From the NCBI GenBank assembly GCA_964420405.1, contig CAYQTL010000004.1:87017-151016 (forward strand): DNA of 64,000 nucleotides, read 5' to 3'. This document shows, one piece after another, positions 17,749 through 27,472 of the stretch (position 1 is the stretch's first letter; each line of letters starts with the position of its first letter). Below the pieces are notes generated by a model. The model was not told the origin of the DNA and searched no databases. It saw only the letters and a list, made by a program, of their open reading frames with translations. Source of the stretch: CAYQTL01 sp964420405 (GTDB lineage: Bacteria; Acidobacteriota; Thermoanaerobaculia; Thermoanaerobaculales; Sulfomarinibacteraceae). Made by a program: the position numbers and the translations under genes.

Positions 17749-18918
17749 TCACCGCACCGCGAGCAGTGTGCCGAGGGCCTCCAGGGTGCCGACGTAGTCG
17801 ACCCGGTACACGAGGGACGCGACGCCGTCGGTGATGATGCCGTCGAAGGTGACGGCCTCGACGCTCGCGCCCGGAACGTCTTCGCTGCCGCCGCGCACGC
17901 GCCCGTCGGGACCGATCTGGAGCCGCAGCTCACCGAAGGTCGGCGACGTGCCGACGAGCTCGACCCCCCATGGCCCGAAGCTGCCGAGCAGCACGTCCTG
18001 GGGCGGGTCCGAGCCCCCGAGCACCGGCCCGCCGAGGTCGAGCTGGAGCATCGCGGCGCCGGTCGCGGGCGTCAGCGACAGGTTGAGCACCGCCGACCCG
18101 TTGCTGCCGAAGCTCTGGTTGACCCACTCCCCGACGTAGCTCCCGGCAAGACCGCCAGCTTCGAGCTGGCCGACCTCCGCCGAGGTGGCCGACAGGGTCA
18201 GCGGGTCGCCGCTGCCGGCGTCGATCCGCGAGCCCACCACCCACGCCGAGCCGTCGCGGATCTCGACATCGGCGACCACGTTGCCCGGCGTCCCTCCGAC
18301 CACCTCGGTCAGCGGCAGGTACACCGCCTCCCAGGGCTCGGCGAGCAGCGACTCCGTTCCGATCACAGTGCCGAACGGCTGGCGGGCGACGACCCCGAGC
18401 TCGGCGCCGCGGGCGCCGGCGACCACGAACAGGTTCGAGCGGGCGTCCGCGCCCTGCCGCAGACCGGCGACCGTCACGGTCCGCCCGGCTGCGACCGCCC
18501 GGCCCGCCGCGAGGGCGTCGAAGCCCTGGCCGAAGGTGGTGCCTCCCAGGAGGTTGTAGATCCGGCTCGTGGCCGCGACCGGGCGCGGGGCGACGACGCG
18601 GACGGCACCGGCTCCCTCCTGCAGCCCGAAGCGCTCCAGCACCACGTCCTCGAGCACCGCGGTCGCCCCGCCGAGCAGCGTCAGCGTCCGCGTCAGCGGC
18701 ACCGGGTTGGCGACGCCGCGCTCGAGCCACTGCAGCTGGACCGTCATCGTCTCGTCGCTCGGGTTGGTGACGAGCAGGTCCATCCGCCACACGGATCCGC
18801 CGGCGCCCGGGCCCCGCGCCGCGGCCGGGATCACCAGCTCGGTGGCGAGCTCCGCCGCGCCCGCGAGAGATGCCACACCGCACAGGACGAGGACTGCCGC
18901 GAGCCGCGATGAGCGCAT
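17749..18918 (-). CDS. Secreted hypothetical protein
   Basis: A 389-residue exported protein with a signal peptide (about 1-22, RLAAVLVLCGVASLAGAAE), then a beta-rich sequence. It opens with LVIPAAARGPGAGGSVWRMD and DLLVTNPSDETMTV, which suggests an immunoglobulin-like or lectin-like fold. No catalytic motif is visible. ATG 18918 is preceded by a TGGAGG box. It is convergent with the methyltransferase gene. The family is unknown to me beyond similar secreted proteins I associate with acidobacteria. Confidence 0.72.
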   Translation of the reverse strand: MRSSRLAAVLVLCGVASLAGAAELATELVIPAAARGPGAGGSVWRMDLLVTNPSDETMTVQLQWLERGVANPVPLTRTLTLLGGATAVLEDVVLERFGLQEGAGAVRVVAPRPVAATSRIYNLLGGTTFGQGFDALAAGRAVAAGRTVTVAGLRQGADARSNLFVVAGARGAELGVVARQPFGTVIGTESLLAEPWEAVYLPLTEVVGGTPGNVVADVEIRDGSAWVVGSRIDAGSGDPLTLSATSAEVGQLEAGGLAGSYVGEWVNQSFGSNGSAVLNLSLTPATGAAMLQLDLGGPVLGGSDPPQDVLLGSFGPWGVELVGTSPTFGELRLQIGPDGRVRGGSEDVPGASVEAVTFDGIITDGVASLVYRVDYVGTLEALGTLLAVR

Positions 18919-19411
18919 CCGGACCTCCAGTCGGCGGCGGTCGCCGCCGCCCCCGATGATACTCGCCCGGTCACGTCGCCGGGACGGCGCCGGCCGCGCG
19001 GGTGATCCCCGTCACCAGGACGGCGGGCGAGTCTCCGTCGGACCCCCTTCGGACCCGAGTGACCGCCGCCGGACGGTTCGCACCCCGCTCCGGGCTGCGG
19101 CTCGAGCCGTCGCCGGCGATCGGGGATCGCACCCCGTTGCGCCGGCCGCCCTGCGGCACAGATGCCGGCCGGCCCTCCGTGGCTGCGGACGCGATGTCCT
19201 CCGTGGGTGTCGCGGGGTGTCACTTCGGGAGGCCGATTCGGCACGCCGACCGGTCCGCGGGTCCCGCGGTATCCTGGAGATGGACCTGCAACCGGGCGCA
19301 GTCGGCCGGGGTCGCGCGGCGCGATGGTAACGGCACGTCTGTTGCACCGTTATGCTGGTATGCGGGTGTGACTCCGGCGGTGGCCGACTGCGCCGGACAG
19401 CGGGGCGAGGC
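18919..19411. other. Gene-free stretch of about 490 bp
   Basis: No frame on either strand looks coding. The region is less uniformly GC-rich than its neighbours between 19320 and 19380. It presumably holds the divergent promoters for the secreted protein gene and the small gene at 19412, but I could not pick convincing -35/-10 pairs. Confidence 0.35.
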
Positions 19412-19624
19412 ATGGAGACGCCGACGACAACGCGGAGCTCGGGCAGCGCCGGAGAGGTGGCGCCGCGCGTGGTGATCTTCGAGGAGAACACCGGCGCCCG
19501 GGTGGAGGTGCTCGAGCTTCCCTCGACCACGCACCTCGGCGCGGTGTTCCACCACAGCGGCCACACCTGGAGAATCACCGCCACGAGGTCCCACTCCCGG
19601 GTCCTGTTCGCAGAGCCGACCTGA
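19412..19624 (+). CDS. Small conserved-looking protein
   Basis: A 70-residue cytoplasmic protein beginning METPTTTRSSG, with a plausible small beta fold (PRVVIFEENTGARVEVLELP, then HHSGHTWRITATRSHSRVLF). A weak GGGGCGAG box precedes ATG 19412. It lies 137 bp upstream of the second ABC export operon on the same strand. No family is recognised. Confidence 0.55.
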   Translation: METPTTTRSSGSAGEVAPRVVIFEENTGARVEVLELPSTTHLGAVFHHSGHTWRITATRSHSRVLFAEPT

Positions 19625-19760
19625 CGGTCCCGGAGGTGGTGCGGCGGCGCCCGGCGGTCACCTGAAGCGCCGCACGCCTGAACCTCGGCACACGATCGTC
19701 GTATAGGCGTTGGAAGCGACCGCGCGGCCGATCGGTTCGCCATGTATGCCGGGAGATCAG

Positions 19761-20465
19761 ATGATGCTGAGTCTCAGAAACATCCACAAGTCCTACGGCG
19801 GCGACACCACCCGGCTGCACGTGCTCAAGGGAATCGACCTCGAGATCGGGGCCGGCGAGATGGTCGCCATCATGGGGCACTCCGGCTCGGGGAAGTCGAC
19901 GCTGCTGAACGTGCTCGGGATCCTGGACCGCTACGACGACGGGGAGTACCGCCTGGACGACCTCCTGATCCGCGGCCTGACGGAGCGCCAAGCAGCCAGG
20001 GTCCGCAACGCCATGCTCGGCTTCGTGTTCCAGTCGTTCAACCTGATCCCCTTCAAGAACGCGGTCGAGAACGTGGCGCTGCCACTGTACTACCGCGGCG
20101 TCGGCCGGCGGCGGCGCAACCGCATCGCGCTCGAGTACCTGGAACGGGTCGGTCTCGCGCCCTGGGCCGCCCACCTGCCGTCCCAGCTGTCGGGTGGCCA
20201 GCAGCAGCGGGTCGCCATCGCCCGCGCCCTGATCACCGAGCCGAAGGTGATTCTCGCGGACGAGCCGACCGGCGCACTGGACTCGACCACGTCCTACGAG
20301 GTCATGCGGCTGCTCGGCTCCATCAACGGGGACGGCACGACGGTGGTGATCGTCACCCACGAGGATGACATCGCCCACCTGTGCCGGAGGATCATCCGAC
20401 TCGACGACGGCGTCATCGCGGGAGACCACCGGGTCGTGCCCGCGGCGGCCGCCGCCACCGCCTGA
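19761..20465 (+). CDS. ABC transporter ATP-binding protein (MacB/LolD type)
   Basis: The 234-residue nucleotide-binding domain has Walker A GHSGSGKST, FVFQSFNLIPF, the signature LSGGQQQRVAIAR, Walker B VILADEPTGALD and the switch region VIVTHEDD. ATG 19761 is chosen because GGGAG lies 5 nt upstream; an in-frame ATG at 19746 lacks this. It is first in the order ATPase-permease-permease-adaptor-lipoprotein, the mirror of the order at 9080-13655. Confidence 0.92.
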   Translation: MMLSLRNIHKSYGGDTTRLHVLKGIDLEIGAGEMVAIMGHSGSGKSTLLNVLGILDRYDDGEYRLDDLLIRGLTERQAARVRNAMLGFVFQSFNLIPFKNAVENVALPLYYRGVGRRRRNRIALEYLERVGLAPWAAHLPSQLSGGQQQRVAIARALITEPKVILADEPTGALDSTTSYEVMRLLGSINGDGTTVVIVTHEDDIAHLCRRIIRLDDGVIAGDHRVVPAAAAATA

Positions 20466-20472
20466 GGGACCC

Positions 20473-21705
<1,233 letters not shown>

Positions 21706-21711
21706 GCGCTG

Positions 21712-22971
21712 ATGCTCGACCTCGACCACTGGAACGAGATCTGGGTCTCGCTGGCGCGCAACAAGGTGCGCACCGCGCTGACCGCGTTCGGCGTGTTCTG
21801 GGGCCTGTTCATGCTGATGGCGATGCTGGGCTCCGGCAACGGGCTGTCCAACGGCGCCGAGGCGGGCTTCGCCGGCACCGCCACCAACAGCTTCTTCATG
21901 TGGGGCCGTCGGACCACCGAGCCGTACCGAGGTCTTCCCGCCGGCCGGCCGATCGAGATGACCAACGCGGACTACCGGGCGCTGCTCGACCGGCTGCCGG
22001 AGGCCGAGACCATCGCACCCCGCAACCAGCTCGGCGGCTACCGCGACGGCACCCCGGTCGTCCGCGGCGCCAACACCGGGGCGTTCTCGATCATGGGGGA
22101 CTACCCGGCGATCCGGGGCATCCAGTCTCTCACGATCCTCGACGGCCGGTTCCTCAACCCGTTCGACCTGTCCGAGCGCCGCAAGGTCGCGGTGATCGGC
22201 ACCCGGGTGCGGGAGGTGCTGTTCGAGGCCGGCGAGGACCCGGTCGGGGAGAGCATCGAGATCAACGGCGTCTACTTCCGGGTCATCGGGGTGTTCGGCT
22301 CCCACCAGACCGGCGAGCGGGCGGAGCAGGACACCCAGACGATCTACGTTCCCTTCACCACCTTCCAGCAGGCGTTCAACTTCGGCGACCGGATCGGCTG
22401 GTTCGCGATCACCTCGCGGCCGGGCACCCCCGCCTCGGTGGTCGAGGAGAAGGCCCTGACGATCCTCAGGAGCCGCCACAAGGTTGCGCCGTGGGACGAG
22501 CGCGCCTTCGGGCACTGGAACATGGAGGAGGAGTTCAACCGCATCCGCGGGGTGCTCACCGGCATCCACACCCTGGTGTGGATCGTCGGTGTCGGGACCC
22601 TCGCCGCCGGCGTCATCGGGGTGTCCAACATCATGCTGATCATCGTCCGCGAGCGCACCAGGGAGATCGGCGTCCGGCGGGCGATCGGGGCCACGCCGGT
22701 CGCGATCACCGGCCAGATCGTGCTGGAGGCGGTGCTGCTGACCGGGGCCGCCGGCGCCCTCGGGCTCATGCTCGGGGTCGGCCTGCTGGAGGCCGTCAAC
22801 ACGATGCTGCAGGCGGGCCCCGGCAGCCCCATGTTCCGGCGCCCCGGGGTCGAGCTCGGCACCGCCCTGTACGCCCTCGGGATCCTGGTCGTCGCCGGCG
22901 TGCTCGCCGGCCTCATGCCGGCGTGGCGGGCGCTCCAGATCCAGCCCGTCGAGGCCCTCCGCGCGGAGTGA
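21712..22971 (+). CDS. MacB/FtsX-family ABC transporter permease
   Basis: This 419-residue permease begins 6 bases after the previous stop. The layout is the same: first helix AFGVFWGLFMLMAMLGSGNG, periplasmic domain with NPFDLSERRKVAVIGTRVRE (almost shared with its neighbour), and three C-terminal helices with VIGVSNIMLIIVRERTREIG. It ends VEALRAE. The pair looks like a tandem duplication that has diverged mainly in the periplasmic part. Confidence 0.9.
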   Translation: MLDLDHWNEIWVSLARNKVRTALTAFGVFWGLFMLMAMLGSGNGLSNGAEAGFAGTATNSFFMWGRRTTEPYRGLPAGRPIEMTNADYRALLDRLPEAETIAPRNQLGGYRDGTPVVRGANTGAFSIMGDYPAIRGIQSLTILDGRFLNPFDLSERRKVAVIGTRVREVLFEAGEDPVGESIEINGVYFRVIGVFGSHQTGERAEQDTQTIYVPFTTFQQAFNFGDRIGWFAITSRPGTPASVVEEKALTILRSRHKVAPWDERAFGHWNMEEEFNRIRGVLTGIHTLVWIVGVGTLAAGVIGVSNIMLIIVRERTREIGVRRAIGATPVAITGQIVLEAVLLTGAAGALGLMLGVGLLEAVNTMLQAGPGSPMFRRPGVELGTALYALGILVVAGVLAGLMPAWRALQIQPVEALRAE

Positions 22972-22984
22972 GCATGCTCCGCAT

Positions 22985-23012
22985 CCGATCCCGATCCCGT
23001 TCCCGTTCCCGA
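22985..23012. repeat. Hexameric tract, class A
   Basis: About four to five CCGATC/CCGTTC units sit between the second permease and the adaptor gene, inside what otherwise looks like one operon. No inverse tract follows before the adaptor gene. Confidence 0.7.
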
Positions 23013-23074
23013 CGGGTCCGCCCGCGCGGTCCGGAACCCCTCCACGACGACACCGACCACGAGGACCACCTGAC

Positions 23075-24178
23075 ATGCTCAAGAAGATCTTCGGCACGCT
23101 GCTCGCGCTCATCCTGCTCGCCGCCTTCGCCGGCACCCTGTGGCTGCTGTACCGCAAGTCCCAGGAGCCGCCGGTCACCTTCGAGACGCGCCAGCCGTTC
23201 GTCGCCGACATCATCAAGAAGACTGTCGCCACCGGCTCCGTGGTCCCCCGCCAGGAGGTCGACGTCAAGCCCCAGGTGTCGGGCATCATCGAGGAGATCT
23301 TCGTCGAGCCGGGCCAGGAGGTGGCACGGGACGACCTCATCGCGCGGGTCCGGATCGTGCCCGACATCGGCAGCCTCGCGGCGGCCGAGAACCGGCTCGA
23401 GGTGGCCCGCATCAACGCCGAGAACGCGCGGCTCGAGTACCAGCGCAACCGGGAGCTCTTCGAGCAGGGGTTGACGGCGGAGTCCGACTTCCTCCGCTTC
23501 GACCTCGCGCTGAAGAACGCCGAGCAGGAGATCGAGGCCGCCGAGGACAACCTGGCCGTCATCCGCGAGGGTGCCCGCCGGCGCTCCGGCGACCCGTCGG
23601 CCACCAACACCCTGGTCCGCGCCACCACCGCAGGCATGGTGCTCGAGGTGCCGGTCGAGCTCGGCGACTCGGTGATCGAGACCAACACCTTCAACGACGG
23701 CACGACCATCGCCACCATCGCAGACATGGACGAGATGGTGTTCGAGGGCACGGTCGACGAGTCGGAGGTCGGCAAGCTGCGCGAGGGGATGGGCCTGCTG
23801 CTGACCATCGGCGCCGTCGAGCAGGAGCGGTTCGAGGCGGTGCTCGAGTACATCTCGCCGAAAGGCGTCGAGGAGGAGGGGGCGATCCAGTTCGAGATCC
23901 GCGCTGCCCTCGCCCTCGAGGACCGCGCCACCTTCATCCGCGCCAACTACAGCGCCACCGCTGACATCGTGCTCGACCGCCGCGACGCGGTGCTGGCGGT
24001 GCAGGAGAGCTGGCTGCTGTTCGACGAGGGCGAGCCCTACGTCGAGGTCGAGACCGCGCCCCAGCAGTTCGAGCGGCGGGACGTGGTGCTCGGCCTGTCC
24101 GACGGGATCGTGATCGAGGTCGTCGACGGCCTGGATGCGACGGACCGGGTCAAGGACCCGAACTCGGCGGCCGCATGA
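23075..24178 (+). CDS. Periplasmic adaptor (MacA-like membrane fusion protein)
   Basis: The 367-residue adaptor has an N-terminal anchor (IFGTLLALILLAAFAGTLWL), lipoyl-like halves (VDVKPQVSGIIEEIFVEPGQ and the later VRATTAGMVLEVPVELGDSV), a coiled coil (about 95-170) and beta-barrel and membrane-proximal domains. It belongs to the ABC system encoded just upstream. Its stop overlaps the ATG of the lipoprotein gene (ATGA). Confidence 0.9.
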   Translation: MLKKIFGTLLALILLAAFAGTLWLLYRKSQEPPVTFETRQPFVADIIKKTVATGSVVPRQEVDVKPQVSGIIEEIFVEPGQEVARDDLIARVRIVPDIGSLAAAENRLEVARINAENARLEYQRNRELFEQGLTAESDFLRFDLALKNAEQEIEAAEDNLAVIREGARRRSGDPSATNTLVRATTAGMVLEVPVELGDSVIETNTFNDGTTIATIADMDEMVFEGTVDESEVGKLREGMGLLLTIGAVEQERFEAVLEYISPKGVEEEGAIQFEIRAALALEDRATFIRANYSATADIVLDRRDAVLAVQESWLLFDEGEPYVEVETAPQQFERRDVVLGLSDGIVIEVVDGLDATDRVKDPNSAAA

Positions 24179-24594
24179 TCTGCGCCGCGCGCCTCGCCGC
24201 GTTCCTCCTCGTCCCCGCCGCGCTGGCGACCGGCTGCCAGACCGGCCTGTACGGCGGCACCTCCGAGTGGTCGCGGACCTACCTCCAGACCGAGGAGCGG
24301 GTCTGGCAGGCGCTGCTCGACACCCTCGCCGAGGAGGGCTTCCACCTCGACGACCTCGACCGGGAGACCGGCCGGGTGCGCGCGACGGGCGGCCATCCCG
24401 ACGCGTACCGCGAGGCGCTGCTCGACGTGCGGCTGCGGCCGGTCTCCGAAGGCCTCCGGGTCGACGTGGAAGGCCGCATGGGGCTCGACCCGGGCGCCGA
24501 GCTGTACCGCCTCGACCGCCTGATCGAGGCGATCCTCACCGCCCTCGACGAGAAGATCCTCGGCCGCCCCACCACCTCCGCCGGCCCACGCTGA
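24175..24594 (+). CDS. Small lipoprotein of the ABC export operon
   Basis: A 139-residue lipoprotein with the lipobox LATGC (lipidated Cys about 21). The mature part reads EERVWQALLDTLAEEGFHLD, then a strand-rich segment with RVRATGGHPD; the general pattern is like small DUF3568/BamC-like domains, but I cannot assign it. It overlaps the adaptor gene by 4 bases, so it is translationally coupled and may link the exporter to the outer membrane or act as its accessory. Confidence 0.75.
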   Translation: MICAARLAAFLLVPAALATGCQTGLYGGTSEWSRTYLQTEERVWQALLDTLAEEGFHLDDLDRETGRVRATGGHPDAYREALLDVRLRPVSEGLRVDVEGRMGLDPGAELYRLDRLIEAILTALDEKILGRPTTSAGPR

Positions 24595-24633
24595 CGCCGC
24601 TGACGCCATCAGGTGACGGACGGCTCACTCGAC

Positions 24634-24911
24634 CCCGATCCCGTTCCCGATCCCGATCCCGACGCACGGTCTCGAGAGGTCGGAACACGGCATCCGCAGG
24701 GGGCGGAGGCACGCAGAGGCGAGGCAGTTGCGGGCGTTGGAGCCCTCTCACCGCCTCGTATCGGCCGATCCCCCGAGGACCGGCTCCTCTCGCCGCGAAA
24801 GGCGGACGAGAGGCTGCCGGACGAGGCCGCCCTGCTTCCCCTGCGTCCTCTGTGCCTTCGACTTCCGTCTCGCCCCGGTCATGAACCCCATCGTCGGGAT
24901 CGGTCGGATCG
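24634..24911. repeat. 278-bp dispersed module with inverted hexamer ends
   Basis: The left end is a class A tract (24634-24663) running into CGACG; the right end is a degenerate inverse tract (24892-24911). The interior contains GGAGGCACGCAGAGGCGAGG, a CCGCCTCGTATCGGCC segment and CCTCTGTGCCTTCG, which correspond in order to motifs in the modules at 31044 and 34880. No gene is seen. Confidence 0.6.
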
Positions 24912-24932
24912 TGACCTCCGGTCCGTGCGTCG

Positions 24933-26048
24933 TCACAGCTCGCGGTGGAGCTCCGCGAGGCGCTGACGGCACTCGACCATCATCGCCTCGAAGCCGTCGC
25001 TGTCGCCGGCCTCGACCGCCGCGGCCCACCGGCCGACGGCGTCGGCGAGATGCCGCGCCCGACCGCCGACGTCACCCGCGAGACGCTGGATCTCGAAGTA
25101 CAGCGCCGGGTTCTCCCACGCCACCTGGCGTGTGGTGTGCAGCTGCCGGCCGAAGGTGACGCTGGCCACGTCGGCGAGCTCCTCGGAGCCGATGCCGCTG
25201 CGGGCGACCGCGAGCCCGAACGCCAGGTTCAGCAGGTGTGTCATCCCCAGCACCACCCCCATCCGCCGGTCGTGCTCGGCGACGGACATCTCCACGAGGC
25301 GCGCACTGGTGCCGGCGAACAGGCCACGCACCAGCGCCACGTCGTCCGCCGAGCCGTCGCTGCAGAAGACGATCGAGCGCCCCTCGAGCATCCGCACATC
25401 GGGCCCGAACATCGGATGGAACGACACCACCCGCACGCCGGCCGCCCGGGCGGCTTCGAGGTCGCCCGCGAGGTGCGCCTTGATGCTCGCCATCTCGGCC
25501 ACGACGCCCCGCGGGCGGAGCTCGACCAGCTCCGCGAGGACCCCGGCACAGGCCGACATCGGCACCGCCAGCACCACCAGGTCGGCGTCCGCGACCTCGG
25601 CGAGCTCGCCGACCTCCGGAAACGACGTCTCACCGTCACCGGGGTCCAGCACCCGCACCCGGTGCCCCTGGCCGGCGAGGTACCGCGTGATCCACCGGCC
25701 CATGCCGCCCTTGCCGCCGGCGACCACCACGTCGAGAGCGTCGCCCGACCAGCGCACCTCCTGTTGCACCGCCTGCTCCTCGACCGCCTTCTCGATCAGG
25801 AGTCGCGCCAGGTCGCGGCCGAGGCGGTCGTCGAGGCCGAGCAGGCGGCTGGCATCCTCGAATCGGCGGTAGACCGCGGTCTCGACCTCGAAGTCGCGCA
25901 GCGGCACGCCGAGCCCGCTCTTCAGCTTCCCGATCTGGCGCGCCAGCTCGAGCCGCTCGCACACCAGGTGCAGGATGCGGCGGTCGAGGGCCTCGATGTC
26001 CCGGCGGTGCTGCTCGAGCAGCTCGCGGCTGGGCGGTGCGTCCGTCAT
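24933..26048 (-). CDS. tyrA: T-protein: chorismate mutase / prephenate dehydrogenase
   Basis: This 371-residue bifunctional enzyme of tyrosine biosynthesis converts chorismate to prephenate and then, with NAD+, to 4-hydroxyphenylpyruvate. Residues 1-90 are an AroQ-type mutase (DIEALDRRILHLVCERLELA, then QIGKLKSGLGVPLRD). The dehydrogenase part starts near 105 with VVVAGGKGGMGRWI (dinucleotide loop), LVVLAVPMSACAGVL, and SFHPMFGPDVRMLEGRSIVF, which holds the family's HPMFGP. Length and order match TyrA of enteric bacteria. ATG 26048 follows GGGAGG. A hairpin and a short reading frame rich in aromatic residues lie just upstream and may control it. Confidence 0.93.
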   Translation of the reverse strand: MTDAPPSRELLEQHRRDIEALDRRILHLVCERLELARQIGKLKSGLGVPLRDFEVETAVYRRFEDASRLLGLDDRLGRDLARLLIEKAVEEQAVQQEVRWSGDALDVVVAGGKGGMGRWITRYLAGQGHRVRVLDPGDGETSFPEVGELAEVADADLVVLAVPMSACAGVLAELVELRPRGVVAEMASIKAHLAGDLEAARAAGVRVVSFHPMFGPDVRMLEGRSIVFCSDGSADDVALVRGLFAGTSARLVEMSVAEHDRRMGVVLGMTHLLNLAFGLAVARSGIGSEELADVASVTFGRQLHTTRQVAWENPALYFEIQRLAGDVGGRARHLADAVGRWAAAVEAGDSDGFEAMMVECRQRLAELHREL

Positions 26049-26082
26049 CGGTTCCTCCCGAGGGGCGGCCGACGACGGTGGA

Positions 26083-26107
26083 GGGTCCCGCCGTCGCCGG
26101 CGGGCCC
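26083..26107 (-). promoter_or_regulatory. GC hairpin between short leader frame and tyrA
   Basis: GGGCCCGCCG-GCGA-CGGCGGGACCC on the minus strand folds to a 10-bp stem with one bulge. It starts 13 nt after the stop of the 20-codon frame and ends 35 nt before tyrA. There is no U-tract after it, so it would not be a textbook intrinsic terminator. Confidence 0.4.
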
Positions 26108-26119
26108 GTCGCGCTCAGC

Positions 26120-26182
26120 TCACGCGCACGCCCGCCGGCCGAAGGTCAGCCGATAGTGGATCCAGGCGATCGCGGAGCTCAT
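26120..26182 (-). CDS. Candidate aromatic-rich leader peptide of tyrA
   Basis: A 20-codon frame, ATG 26182 to TGA, contains the run WIHYRLTF, with Trp, Tyr and Phe within eight codons. A TACGAT hexamer ends 6 nt before the ATG, so the frame would begin at the first base of a leaderless transcript. A strong hairpin follows it, and then tyrA. The arrangement is that of a transcription-attenuation or ribosome-stalling leader. Only one codon of each aromatic residue is present, fewer than in classical pheA or trp leaders, so chance is a real alternative. Confidence 0.35.
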   Translation of the reverse strand: MSSAIAWIHYRLTFGRRACA

Positions 26183-26188
26183 GAGCTC

Positions 26189-26194
26189 ATCGTA
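26189..26194 (-). promoter_or_regulatory. TACGAT -10-like element for the tyrA leader
   Basis: TACGAT on the minus strand lies 6 nt before ATG 26182. An ATG overlapping the hexamer (26190) is closed by a stop after three codons. No recognisable -35 box. Confidence 0.4.
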
Positions 26195-26210
26195 CCGCAC
26201 TTCCTCCCTC

Positions 26211-26300
26211 GTCCGTTTCCGCGTCCGTGTCCGAGCCCGAGCAGCGAGGGGATCAGCGGCAGGGGCAGATGGCGGCGACGGAGATCAGCGGCGGTGGGCA
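26211..26300. repeat. Hexameric tracts, class B then class C
   Basis: 26211-26238 is a GTCCGT/GTCCGC-type tract; 26239-26300 holds GCAGCG/ATCAGC/GGCAGG-type units related to the class C tracts at 42070 and 45844. They fill the gap between the tyrA leader and vapC. Confidence 0.55.
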
Positions 26301-26358
26301 GACTCATCGACGGCATCGCCGGGGCTGCACGGCAGGAGGTGCGTGCTGGAGATCGAGG

Positions 26359-26802
26359 TCAGCTCGACTCCGCCCGCAGCGGGTGGTGCCACCGCAGGCC
26401 GGGGAACCGGTCGAAGTCGGAGTCGGTGCTCACCAGGGTGCAGCCGTGCTCGATCGCGACCGCGGCGTGCTGGGCGTCGGCGACGAGCTTCCCCGTCGCA
26501 CCGGCAGTCCGGCATAGCCGTTCGAAGATCTCCAGATGGCGCGGACCCGGCGACACGATCCGGGCGGTGGGGCGGGCCGTGAGCTCGGCCACGAAGGCGA
26601 ACACCTCGGCGAGCGTCGACGGGCGCCGGAAGACCTTCGGGTTGGTGGCGATCCGGACCACGCCGCCGAGCACCAGAGTCGAGAGCGCGAACGGCGACGG
26701 CGACGTCGCCAGCCCGGTGACCCACCGGGCGTATGCCGGGTGCTCGTCGCAGGCGTCGATCCGGTGGGCGTACACGAGGACGCTCACGTCCGGCAGGATC
26801 AC
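26359..26802 (-). CDS. vapC: VapC-family PIN-domain toxin
   Basis: The 147-residue PIN-domain ribonuclease has its first catalytic Asp in LPDVSVLVYAHR, a STLVLGGVVRIATNP segment typical of one VapC subfamily, and the distal acidic residues in DAQHAAVAIEHGCTLVSTDS, ending DFDRFPGLRW. It starts at GTG 26802 within the stop of the antitoxin gene (GTGA), as is usual for toxin-antitoxin pairs. The toxin would cleave RNA when the antitoxin is lost. Confidence 0.88.
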   Translation of the reverse strand: MILPDVSVLVYAHRIDACDEHPAYARWVTGLATSPSPFALSTLVLGGVVRIATNPKVFRRPSTLAEVFAFVAELTARPTARIVSPGPRHLEIFERLCRTAGATGKLVADAQHAAVAIEHGCTLVSTDSDFDRFPGLRWHHPLRAESS

Positions 26803-27056
26803 CGCCGCTCCCCGTACCGCGCCTCGTCCTCCGCGACCATCAGCTCCCGGGGCCGGTCGAGATCGACCCCTTCGCGGAGCCCGTCGCCACCGACCGTGAC
26901 GAGGCGGAACGGCCGATCCGGTTCCGGCTGCTGCTCGCGCTTGAGCGCGTCGTCCAACACCTTCGCGATGAACCCGCTGAGGCTGGCGCCCTCCGCCGCA
27001 GCCCGCCGCTTCGCCGCCTCGAGCAGATGTTCGTCGAGCGAGATCGTCGTTCTCAT
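26799..27056 (-). CDS. vapB: VapB-type antitoxin with ribbon-helix-helix N-terminus
   Basis: This 85-residue protein starts MRTTISLDEHLLEAAKRRA, a ribbon-helix-helix DNA-binding domain that continues to about 45. The C-terminal tail (about 50-85) is charged and presumably wraps the toxin. It overlaps vapC by 4 bases. An inverted-repeat region upstream fits autoregulation. Confidence 0.85.
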   Translation of the reverse strand: MRTTISLDEHLLEAAKRRAAAEGASLSGFIAKVLDDALKREQQPEPDRPFRLVTVGGDGLREGVDLDRPRELMVAEDEARYGERR

Positions 27057-27082
27057 GCATACGATCATACCATCATGATGCA
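27056..27082 (-). promoter_or_regulatory. vapBC promoter and possible operator
   Basis: TATGAT (27064-27069, minus strand) ends 7 nt before ATG 27056. It sits inside an interrupted palindrome with outer arms TGCAT/ATGCA spanning 27056-27082 and repeated ATGAT/ATCAT elements. This is a fitting site for the ribbon-helix-helix antitoxin. The region is clearly richer in A/T than its surroundings. Confidence 0.5.
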
Positions 27083-27085
27083 CTG

Positions 27086-27472
27086 ATGCCACATTTGAGG
27101 TGCTCGGAGGCCGAGAGTGCGCTGCGGGCGGTGGAAGGTCTCCGTCCGTCGCCGGACGAGCCGTCAGCATGGGTGCCGACTCGGCCCGGTCTCATCGAGG
27201 TCAACTTCATCGGCATGGACCCCGCGCTCGGCGACGCCGGCGACACCTGCGTGCTCGAGGACGTCGAGCTCCCCCTGCTGGTCTTCGGGTAGCTCGCCCT
27301 GGTCCGCCCGGGCAGGACGCTGGAGGTCGACGGTGCGCAGGTGCCGCTGCCGCGGCCCGCCGGTCTGGCGCTGGAGAAGCTCCTCACCGACCGGTCGGGC
27401 GTCCAGGGTCGTCCGACGACGGGCGCCGCGACGGGTGGCATACGCAGCACATCCGCTACGATGGGCCGATGA
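27086..27472 (+). pseudogene. Nucleotidyltransferase-like remnant with in-frame stop
   Basis: The frame from 27086 is closed by a TAG at 27290-27292 and continues in the same phase to TGA at 27470-27472, where it overlaps folA. Before the stop it reads EVNFIGMDPALGDAGDTC and VELPLLVFG; after it, VDGAQVPLPRPAGLALEKLL. The last piece resembles the end of nucleotidyltransferase-fold proteins of the GSU2403 type (VP-P-PA-aLhKL). The N-terminal catalytic part is missing. I read it as a truncated, nonsense-mutated gene. Confidence 0.5.
27457..27462 (+). promoter_or_regulatory. TACGAT -10-like element 6 nt before folA
   Basis: TACGAT is followed by GGGCCG and ATG 27469, again without room for a ribosome binding site after a transcription start. 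Confidence 0.45.
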
